A stretch of 28,255 nt of DNA from CAYUWK01 sp964580085 (lineage in GTDB: Bacteria; Patescibacteriota; Minisyncoccia; Minisyncoccales; CG1-02-41-26), in the NCBI GenBank assembly GCA_964580085.1, contig CAZOJF010000002.1, positions 1 to 28,255 of the forward strand, written 5' to 3'. Both the position numbers and the translations under genes were made by a program. Shown here in pieces: positions 22,680 through 28,255 of this stretch (position 1 is its first letter; every line of letters starts with the position of its first letter). Below the pieces are notes generated by a model, which was not told the DNA's origin, did no database searches, and saw only the letters and a list, made by a program, of their open reading frames with translations.

Positions 22680-23648
22680 ATGTCATTAAACAAGAGCGAC
22701 AAAGCAATAGTTAAGCATTTTACTGACTTTTTAGAGTATTTAGAGATAGAAAAAGGATTAGGAAATAAAACTCAAGAAACTTACTATCGCTTACTAAATA
22801 AATTTTCTGTTTGGTTAAAAGTAAATAAACTAGAGAATATAAAACCTCATGAGTTAACCAGTAAACATATTTGGGATTATAGAGTATTTCTTTCTAGAAA
22901 TATTAATAAAAATACTAAACAACCATTAAAAAAAACTACCCAAAATCATTATCTTATTATTTTGAGAAATCTATTAAATTTCTTTGCTGACCGAGATATT
23001 TTATGTCTTCCCGCGGAAAAGATAAAACTAGCCAAACAACCCAAAGAAAGATCTATTAAATTTCTGAATTTGGAGCAAGTTGAAAGGTTACTTTTAGCTC
23101 CTAATACTAAAAATTTAATTGGATTGCGAGACAAGGCAATTTTGGAAACATTATTCTCAACTGGGATGAGGGTAGCTGAATTAGTCAGCTTAGATAGAGA
23201 CCAGGTAAAGATTAAATCGGAAGAAGACACTAAAGAACTAGAAATTAGTATTATCGGCAAAGGAGATAAGCCTCGTACAGTTTACCTTTCGGAAAGAACA
23301 ATTGATTGGTTAAAAAAGTACCTAGAAACACGTACGGATCAAGAAAAAGCCCTATTTATACATTATAGGGGCTCTAGACATAGTTCTTTGCGCTTAACGC
23401 CAAGATCAATTGAGAATATTGTAAAAAAGTATGCTATATTAGCTGGAATCCCAATATTTACAGTCCCCCATACTCTGCGGCATAGTTTTGCCACAGATCT
23501 TTTGAATAATGGGGTTGATTTACGAGTAGTTCAAGAGTTTTTAGGCCATCAAAGTATAGCTACTACTCAAATTTATACTCACGTAGTCTCTAAGAGGCTC
23601 AAAGAAATTCATAAAAAATTTCACAGTGATAAAAAATTAAAAAGCTAA
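22680..23648 (+). CDS. xer: Tyrosine recombinase XerC/XerD family
   Basis: 322 aa. N-terminal SAM-like core-binding domain (about 8-105), then the catalytic domain with the full set R164 (TGMRVAELV), K194 (GKGDKPRTVYL), H264 and R267 (HTLRH), H290 (LGHQS) and the nucleophile Y299 (IYTHV). Size and motifs are those of chromosome-dimer resolving XerC/XerD, not phage integrases, which are usually longer. It has a strong promoter, and a dif-like site lies 15 bp upstream. It probably acts alone like XerH or XerS, but a second xer gene elsewhere cannot be excluded. Confidence 0.93.
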   Translation: MSLNKSDKAIVKHFTDFLEYLEIEKGLGNKTQETYYRLLNKFSVWLKVNKLENIKPHELTSKHIWDYRVFLSRNINKNTKQPLKKTTQNHYLIILRNLLNFFADRDILCLPAEKIKLAKQPKERSIKFLNLEQVERLLLAPNTKNLIGLRDKAILETLFSTGMRVAELVSLDRDQVKIKSEEDTKELEISIIGKGDKPRTVYLSERTIDWLKKYLETRTDQEKALFIHYRGSRHSSLRLTPRSIENIVKKYAILAGIPIFTVPHTLRHSFATDLLNNGVDLRVVQEFLGHQSIATTQIYTHVVSKRLKEIHKKFHSDKKLKS

Positions 23649-23812
23649 AGTGTCTTTACTATCTCCAAGATTGGCCTTTGGATATAAAATTCCGTTAGCA
23701 TTCCCAGGCCAAAAGCAAAAAGACATAATAAAAAGATTATTAAAAACAATAAAATACTTTTTTTATTAAGTTTTGAAATAAACTTGAAAAATTCTTTTAA
23801 ATTTGCTAACAT
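23645..23812 (-). CDS. 55-aa single-pass membrane protein
   Basis: On the minus strand an ORF begins MLANLKEFFKFISKLNKK, then a strongly hydrophobic helix (about 19-38, SILLFLIIFLLCLFAFGLGM) and a periplasm-like tail (TEFYIQRPILEIVKTL). It fills the whole gap between xer and rpmA, overlapping the xer stop by 4 bp. The basic N-terminus, clean TM helix and polar tail look like a true type II membrane peptide. No SD and no good promoter were found. The family is not known. Confidence 0.5.
   Translation of the reverse strand: MLANLKEFFKFISKLNKKSILLFLIIFLLCLFAFGLGMLTEFYIQRPILEIVKTL
23784..23812 (+). promoter_or_regulatory. Promoter of rpmA
   Basis: TTGAAA (23784-23789), 17 bp, TAACAT (23807-23812). 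The start near 23819 gives a leader of about 13 nt with no SD. Confidence 0.45.
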
Positions 23813-23831
23813 AAGATATTATTAAAATATT

Positions 23832-24110
23832 ATGTCAAAAACAAAGTCAGCAGGTTCAACAAGATTAGGAAGAGATTCTCGTTCTAAAAGACTGGGAGTC
23901 AAAATATATGAAGGGCAAAAAGTTCAGTCTGGGGCAATTATTATTCGCCAAAGGGGAACAAAATTTCTTCCAGGTGACAATGTTGGTTGTGGCCGAGACC
24001 ACACTCTTTTTGCTTTACAGCCAGGCCTTGTAAAATTTAAAACTAAAAGAAAAAAAGGATTTAATAATTCTCAAAGAATTGTAAAAATTGTGGAAGTAGT
24101 TTCTGAATAA
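23832..24110 (+). CDS. rpmA: 50S ribosomal protein bL27
   Basis: 92 aa. The N-terminus MSKTKSAGSTRLGRDS corresponds to the AHKKAGGSTRNGRDS tail that reaches towards the peptidyl transferase centre, followed by KRLGVKIYEGQKVQSGAIIIRQRGT and GDNVGCGRDHTLFAL. Slightly longer at the C-terminus than the usual 85 aa. rplU, its usual partner, is not adjacent. Convergent with pyrG across a shared terminator. Confidence 0.95.
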   Translation: MSKTKSAGSTRLGRDSRSKRLGVKIYEGQKVQSGAIIIRQRGTKFLPGDNVGCGRDHTLFALQPGLVKFKTKRKKGFNNSQRIVKIVEVVSE

Positions 24111-24122
24111 AAAAAATGGAAG

Positions 24123-24153
24123 AAACGCCTAGTAGATCTAAGCGCTTTTTTTT
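24123..24153. terminator. Terminator between rpmA and pyrG
   Basis: AAACGCCTAG (24123-24132) pairs imperfectly with CTAAGCGCTT (24138-24147), two mismatches, followed by a run of eight T (24146-24153) serving rpmA. On the minus strand the trailing tract is the weaker TTTCTT. The pyrG stop codon (24138-24140) lies in the stem. Confidence 0.65.
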
Positions 24154-25748
24154 ATGCAAGCTTTAATAAATGCTTTGAATAATGGATGAGGAGTTAAAGG
24201 TCTTGATTTAAATCCTGGATAGAACTGAACACCTATAAAAAATGGATGAGATGGGACTTCTATTATTTCAATTAGGTCTTGTTTTGGGTTAATACCCGCT
24301 ATAAGCATTCCTTTCTTTTCTAGTAATTGCTTAAATTCATTATTTATTTCATACATATTGCGGTGACGCTCCGAGATAAGATAAGATTTATATGCTTTAT
24401 AAGATAAACTTTTAGGATTTAATTTACATTCGTAAGATCCTATTCTCATTTTAGGTTTTAAGTCTTTTTTTTGTTTTTTTGTTATGTCAATAATTGGAAT
24501 TTGACAATTTTTAGAAAATTCCGTAGAATTTGCTTTCTCAAGCTTACAAATATTACGAGCAAATTCAACAACTGCTAATTGCATCCCAAGACAAATACCT
24601 AAAAATGGTATTTTGTTTTTTCTACAATATTCAATAACTTTTATTTTACCCTCCACTCCCCTATCCCCAAACCCTCCAGGCACTATGATACCATCAAAAT
24701 CCTTTAACTTTTTGAGCAAATTTTCATTATTCTTATATTTTTTAGAATCCAACCAATAAATTTCTGGCTTTCTATTGAAAGACCAAGCGGCATGTTTTAT
24801 ACCTTCAACCATTGATAAATGACAATCTGTTAAAGCGGTTGCCTCTGGTTTAATGTCTTTTTCTACTATTCCTATTTTAACTACTTTTTTATCTTTATTT
24901 ATAATTCCAACTAATTTTTTCCATTCTTTCAAATCATTTTTTCTAGCTTTTAAATTAAATTTTTTAAGTATGCGATTACCTAAATTAGCTTTTTCAAAAT
25001 TAAGTGGAATTTCATAAATTGACTTAATATCTGGGGCAGAAATAACATCTTTTTTGTCAACACCACAAAAAACAGAAATTTTTCGTTTTCTAATTTCGTC
25101 TAAAGCAACTCTTGAACGAGCAATTATTATGTCTGGCTGAATTCCTCCTGAGTTCAACGTTCTAACAGCATATTGGGTGGGTTTTGTCTTCATTTCTCCT
25201 ATTATTTTTGGATCTGGAAGATAACTTACCAAAATAAAAACAACATCCTTAGGATGTTTTAATTTTAACATTCGAGCTGCTTCTAAAAATAAAAGATTTT
25301 GATATTCTCCTACTGTTCCTCCTATTTCAATCAGCACAAAATCTGACCCTGTTTTTTTCTGTACATTGTTAATTCTACGAATTACCTCATTTGGAATGTC
25401 AGGAACTACTTCAACACATTTTCCATTATATTCTAAGTTTCTCTCTTTATTTATTACTGATTGATAAACTCTTCCAGTAGTCATATAGTTGTCCTTGGAA
25501 AGAGTTTCATCCAAGAATCTTTCATAGTTTCCCATGTCTTGGTCGCATTGATCACCATCTTCCGTTACAAAAACTTCTCCATGCTCTCCTAGGTTCATTG
25601 TTCCAGCATCAACATTAACATAAGGATCGATCTTCATTGCTGTCACATTATATCCTTTACTTTTTAAAAGCATGCCAAGCGAAGCATTTGTTATTCCCTT
25701 ACCGATCCCAGACATAACCCCACCAGCAATGAATATATATCTAGGCAT
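24138..25748 (-). CDS. pyrG: CTP synthase with altered glutaminase triad
   Basis: 536 aa. Converts UTP to CTP. The synthetase domain (1-265) is intact: GGVMSGIGKGI, EDGDQCDQDMGNYERF, EIGGTVGEYQ and KTKPTQYAVR. The glutamine amidotransferase domain keeps VPGGFGDRG and the nucleophile C386 (GICLGMQ). However, the HPE motif that supplies the catalytic His and Glu reads Y510-P-G512 (GVQFYPGFKSRP), and the RHRHRYE segment reads RHRNMYE, so its second Arg is Met. Glutamine hydrolysis is therefore doubtful and free ammonia may be used. The ATG overlaps the rplI stop by one base; AGGAG lies 10 nt upstream inside rplI. Confidence 0.95.
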   Translation of the reverse strand: MPRYIFIAGGVMSGIGKGITNASLGMLLKSKGYNVTAMKIDPYVNVDAGTMNLGEHGEVFVTEDGDQCDQDMGNYERFLDETLSKDNYMTTGRVYQSVINKERNLEYNGKCVEVVPDIPNEVIRRINNVQKKTGSDFVLIEIGGTVGEYQNLLFLEAARMLKLKHPKDVVFILVSYLPDPKIIGEMKTKPTQYAVRTLNSGGIQPDIIIARSRVALDEIRKRKISVFCGVDKKDVISAPDIKSIYEIPLNFEKANLGNRILKKFNLKARKNDLKEWKKLVGIINKDKKVVKIGIVEKDIKPEATALTDCHLSMVEGIKHAAWSFNRKPEIYWLDSKKYKNNENLLKKLKDFDGIIVPGGFGDRGVEGKIKVIEYCRKNKIPFLGICLGMQLAVVEFARNICKLEKANSTEFSKNCQIPIIDITKKQKKDLKPKMRIGSYECKLNPKSLSYKAYKSYLISERHRNMYEINNEFKQLLEKKGMLIAGINPKQDLIEIIEVPSHPFFIGVQFYPGFKSRPLTPHPLFKAFIKACIKKSA

Positions 25749-26194
25749 TATTTTTCTTCTCCTATGATTATTTTTATCTCTCCTTCTAGATTATCCTGAA
25801 ATTTTAATTTTACGGGAAACTCTCCAATTTCTTGTAATGGTTCTTCTAATTCAATTTGGGTCTTTTTTATTTCATAGCCTAATTTTTTTAAGGCATCCGA
25901 AATCTTTTGTTGGTTTATTTTCTCAAAAAGTTGACCATCTTCACCAACTTTCACTAAAATTTCTACTTCTAACCCATCTATCTCCGAAACAGAATTACTA
26001 ATCTTTTTTAACTTTTCTTCAGCTTTTTGTTCTTGTCCTTTTCTTTCAGTTTCTGCCCATTTTAAAAGTTTATCTGTAGCTTGAACAACTAATTTTTTAG
26101 GAATTAAATAATTTCTGGCGTAACCAGAAGAAATTTCTTTAACTTCATATTTCTTTCCCAATTTTTCAATATCTTTTATTAATATTACCTGCAT
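25748..26194 (-). CDS. rplI: 50S ribosomal protein bL9
   Basis: 148 aa, full length. N-terminal domain MQVILIKDIEKLGKKYEVKE with the GYARNYLIPKKLVVQAT signature, a long connecting helix (about 41-75) and a C-terminal rRNA-binding domain (EVEILVKVGEDGQLF). Some CPR groups lack bL9, so its presence helps place the organism. No SD. It lies 24 bp after ctpA and overlaps pyrG by one base, so the three are probably co-transcribed. Confidence 0.95.
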   Translation of the reverse strand: MQVILIKDIEKLGKKYEVKEISSGYARNYLIPKKLVVQATDKLLKWAETERKGQEQKAEEKLKKISNSVSEIDGLEVEILVKVGEDGQLFEKINQQKISDALKKLGYEIKKTQIELEEPLQEIGEFPVKLKFQDNLEGEIKIIIGEEK

Positions 26195-26218
26195 ACTATT
26201 TTACTTATTAAATATATT

Positions 26219-27436
26219 CTACCTTAGATCTTCAACAATTTCAATTGCTTTCTCAAGTTGTAAGTCTTTTTCTACATTATCCCCTTCTTCAACTACAACG
26301 TCTGGTTCTAATCCCATGTCATTGATACAATGTCCACTAGGTGTCAACCATCTGGCTATAGTTACTTTTAGGAATGAACCATCAGAAAGAACTATTGGTT
26401 TCTGAACTGATCCTTTCCCAAAAGAAGTCTCCCCTACTAACTGGACCTCTTTTTGGTCTCTTAGGGCTCCAGCTAAAATCTCCGAAGCAGAAGCGGAGCC
26501 ATTATTAATTAAAACAACAACTGGGAAAGAAGACAATGTTGAAGGACCTTCTGACTTATAAACTTTTTGTTCTTTATCCTCTCCTTCGTCTTCTGAAACA
26601 ACAAGCATCCCCTTCTCTAGAAACCAACCTGCTATATCTTGAGATGTCTCCAAATATCCTCCTGGATTATTTCGTAAATCTAAGATTATTCTATCAACCT
26701 TTGAATCTAAAATATCTGGAACAATTTTCTTAAACTCGGAAGATAGTATTCCGTTAAATTGATATATTCTTATTAAAGCAATATTCTCATTTTTTATTTC
26801 CCATTCTAATGTTGGTATTTTTATAACCTCTCTTTGTATCTCTATCTCTTTGGTGTTCTCCCATTCCTCTCTTTCTACTAAAAGCTTTACTTTGGTGCCC
26901 TCAGGACCTTTAATCAGTTCTACTGCTTTTTCTATGGAAATATCTACAGTTGAGACATCTCCTATTTTTAAAATCATATCTCCTGGCTTTAATCCGGCTC
27001 TTTCCGCAGGACTTTCTTTAAATGGGGAAATAATTACAAGTTGTTCATCCTTAATTCCAACTACTGTACCAATTCCTTGATATTTCCCGGAAAGTTCTTG
27101 CTCAAATTCTTCAGCCTCTTTAGGTTCAAAAAAGTTAGTATATGGGTCGCCCAAAGAATTAACCATACCGGTTACTGCTCCATAAATCATTGCTTGATAA
27201 TCTATTTCTGCTCTATCTAAGAAATTTCTTTCGGCTTGTCTCCACGCTTCCCAGAAAATAGAAAAATCTACATTTTCTGGCATCCCTAAATCACTATTTA
27301 TTACTTGGGCCGGAGGAGTTTTAAGAATATTATTCTCTCCAGTATAAACCCCAAATTTATAAAATAAAAAGCAAGCTCCTATTAAAAAAAGGATTAGAAA
27401 TGTTCTACCCAAAAGTTTTTTCTTGTTCTTAAACAT
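26219..27436 (-). CDS. ctpA: C-terminal processing peptidase (S41)
   Basis: 405 aa. N-terminal signal anchor (about 11-27) and extracytoplasmic location. Helical segment (60-115) with the GDPYTNFF motif, a PDZ domain (about 113-195, YQGIGTVVG to ELIKGPEGTKVKL), then the S41 protease with ILDLRNNPGGYL (251-262), the catalytic Ser in NNGSASASEI (about S316) and the Lys in GETSFGKGS (K341). It trims C-termini of envelope proteins. The -10 box ends 6 nt before the ATG, so the transcript is probably leaderless. Confidence 0.95.
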   Translation of the reverse strand: MFKNKKKLLGRTFLILFLIGACFLFYKFGVYTGENNILKTPPAQVINSDLGMPENVDFSIFWEAWRQAERNFLDRAEIDYQAMIYGAVTGMVNSLGDPYTNFFEPKEAEEFEQELSGKYQGIGTVVGIKDEQLVIISPFKESPAERAGLKPGDMILKIGDVSTVDISIEKAVELIKGPEGTKVKLLVEREEWENTKEIEIQREVIKIPTLEWEIKNENIALIRIYQFNGILSSEFKKIVPDILDSKVDRIILDLRNNPGGYLETSQDIAGWFLEKGMLVVSEDEGEDKEQKVYKSEGPSTLSSFPVVVLINNGSASASEILAGALRDQKEVQLVGETSFGKGSVQKPIVLSDGSFLKVTIARWLTPSGHCINDMGLEPDVVVEEGDNVEKDLQLEKAIEIVEDLR

Positions 27437-27442
27437 ATTCTT

Positions 27443-27471
27443 ATTATATAAAATATAATTCTCATTTTCAA
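27443..27471 (-). promoter_or_regulatory. Promoter of ctpA, probably leaderless
   Basis: Minus strand: TTGAAA (27466-27471), 17 bp, perfect TATAAT (27443-27448). The ATG begins 6 nt after the -10 box, at the expected transcription start. Confidence 0.75.
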
Positions 27472-27473
27472 CC

Positions 27474-27514
27474 TAATAAAAAAATAAGGACACTTTTGTA
27501 AATGCCCTTATTTT
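27474..27514 (-). terminator. Terminator of the HExxH membrane protein gene
   Basis: Minus strand: AAAATAAGG pairs exactly with CCTTATTTT (27506-27514 with 27481-27489) over a 16-nt loop, followed by further T. The gene's stop codon (27508-27510) is within the 5' arm. Confidence 0.75.
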
Positions 27515-28098
27515 ATAGTTTTAACTTTTACTATTTCCAACCACCTTTCATCTTTAATTGCTTTCCAGGCAAACTTCCTGGCATCTCTTTCTTCAGGGTC
27601 CAATAAATAAGAAATATGTATGAAACCCAAGAATACGGGAAAAAATATCAATAAAATGTCCATATAAATGGGAACGTTGAATTCCTTTCGCCAAAGAACA
27701 ATTTGAGCAATCAGACTTAACACACACATCATCGCAAGAGGCAAAAAAAAGGTTGCATCTAACTTTCTATAAAATTTCAAGAATTTACTTTTAGATCTGC
27801 CTTGAGCAATGTGTCTTGCTTCATGAGATAAAGTTTCAATGATTTTTCTCTGGATAATTGAATTTTCGTCTTGGGGATCAACAATTTTTTTAAGATTTAG
27901 ATAAATCCATCCTTTTTTTTCTTCTTTTCTAATCGCTTCTCCGTCATTGCAAACTCTACTACTTAAAGATTTAACACGACCAAACACAGATAAAACATAT
28001 GCTCCGGTTAAAATTCTCAGTTTAGAAATACTAATAATAATTTTCTTTGAATTTATCTCAAAAATAAGATTTCCTTCCTGATCAACAAATTCTTTCAC
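27508..28098 (-). CDS. Membrane-bound HExxH zinc-metallopeptidase-like protein
   Basis: 196 aa, starting with GTG at 28098 after a good SD (AAAAGGAGA, 28108-28116). Residues about 1-75 are beta-rich. HEARH at 92-96 (LSHEARHIAQG) is a zinc-binding HExxH motif. Two membrane helices follow at about 115-136 and 144-166, then DPEERDARKFA (167-177), which resembles the ExxAxxFA element that gives the third zinc ligand (E170) in ImmA/IrrE-like and related small metallopeptidases. The substrate is unknown. It has its own promoter and terminator. The motif order supports a protease but the family is not identified. Confidence 0.75.
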   Translation of the reverse strand: MKEFVDQEGNLIFEINSKKIIISISKLRILTGAYVLSVFGRVKSLSSRVCNDGEAIRKEEKKGWIYLNLKKIVDPQDENSIIQRKIIETLSHEARHIAQGRSKSKFLKFYRKLDATFFLPLAMMCVLSLIAQIVLWRKEFNVPIYMDILLIFFPVFLGFIHISYLLDPEERDARKFAWKAIKDERWLEIVKVKTIK

Positions 28099-28163
28099 TT
28101 CTATTCATCTCCTTTTATTGATTTTTTTTAATATTAACTTTGTTAATTTACTTTTATCCTTTT

Positions 28164-28192
28164 GTTATAAACCTTTTTTAAGAAAATGTCAA
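28164..28192 (-). promoter_or_regulatory. Promoter of the HExxH membrane protein gene
   Basis: Minus strand: TTGACA (28187-28192), 17 bp, TATAAC (28164-28169). The start near 28157 gives a leader of about 58 nt carrying the SD. The remaining 28193-28255 holds a short palindrome ATGTATACAT (28205-28214) and no supportable gene. Confidence 0.75.
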
Positions 28193-28255
28193 TATTAGAT
28201 GGTAATGTATACATACATATTGCACTTTTATGCTAGTTTAAGGGCATATGAAAAC

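Noticed and set aside
22294..22707. A 137-aa minus-strand ORF antisense to the gltX end and xer start
   Set aside because: It is out of frame with the well-supported gltX and crosses the xer promoter and dif-like site; its Leu/Ser/Phe-rich composition is that of an antisense shadow.
23832..24110. Variant bL27 N-terminus (MSKTKSAGSTR) as functionally unusual
   Set aside because: Key GSTR-GRDS residues are kept and the first residues vary between lineages.
28248..28255. Possible plus-strand gene start (ATGAAAAC) at the right edge
   Set aside because: Only three bases of further coding lie in the window, the AGGG is too close to be an SD, and no clear promoter was found.
1..28255. CRISPR arrays, tRNA, rRNA or prophage clusters
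   Set aside because: Read by eye on both strands, no regularly spaced repeats, tRNA arm patterns or phage structural genes were recognised; a small tRNA inside a gene-dense stretch could still be missed.

Overview
The window looks like a piece of chromosome from an ultra-small, AT-rich bacterium of the Candidate Phyla Radiation (Patescibacteria), most likely on the Parcubacteria side. The signs are very compact coding with 1-20 bp gaps and many stop/start overlaps, A/T-biased codons, reduced proteins (an AspRS lacking the usual bacterial insertion, a small sigma factor), a split cell-wall cluster, and most starts lacking a Shine-Dalgarno (SD) sequence. TGA is read as stop (for example at 557-559 and 21051-21053), so this is not an SR1/Gracilibacteria code. 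Ribosomal protein bL9 is present; some CPR lineages lack it. The lineage call is inference, because no rRNA gene lies in the window.

Layout. (1) 1-800: the C-terminal end of an IS30-family transposase, then a small accessory unit with a strong promoter, encoding a 33-aa membrane peptide and two small unknown proteins with strong SD sequences, closed by a terminator. (2) 850-7075: a TetR regulator with a 20-bp perfect palindromic operator over its own start site, then a tightly packed plus-strand run: two Gly/Arg-rich DUF5320-type proteins, a NifX-like cofactor-binding protein, a CDF cation transporter fused to a second NifX-like domain, two MinD-type ATPases each carrying a double [4Fe-4S] ferredoxin insert, a family-4 uracil-DNA glycosylase, an HD-domain protein and a DUF134 regulator. 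It reads as one metal or Fe-S cofactor handling module of unknown product. (3) 7077-9536, minus strand: the three-part AmmeMemoRadiSam system plus an unknown basic protein. (4) 9603-10463, minus: a sigma-70 factor whose promoter overlaps the divergent thpR promoter. (5) 10577-22588, plus: thpR, murC, a small membrane protein, tyrS, aspS, a D,D-carboxypeptidase, mraY, murD, ftsW, murG and gltX, that is peptidoglycan lipid-stage and septal synthesis interleaved with tRNA synthetases. (6) 22597-23648: a promoter with a palindrome in its spacer, a 28-bp dif-like site and a single Xer recombinase. (7) 23645-28098: a small membrane ORF, rpmA, then minus-strand pyrG, rplI, ctpA and a HExxH membrane protein.

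The main points for a second look are: the dif-like site next to the lone xer gene, close to where gene direction flips from plus to minus, suggesting the chromosome terminus; a CTP synthase whose glutaminase His and Glu are replaced by Tyr and Gly; the NifX/CDF/Fe-S ATPase module with a CDF-NifX fusion; an AspRS without its GAD domain; and several operon-head promoters whose -10 box lies 6-8 nt from the ATG, implying leaderless transcripts beside a minority of SD-led genes. No CRISPR array, tRNA or rRNA was recognised, and no stretch over 300 bases is without a gene.
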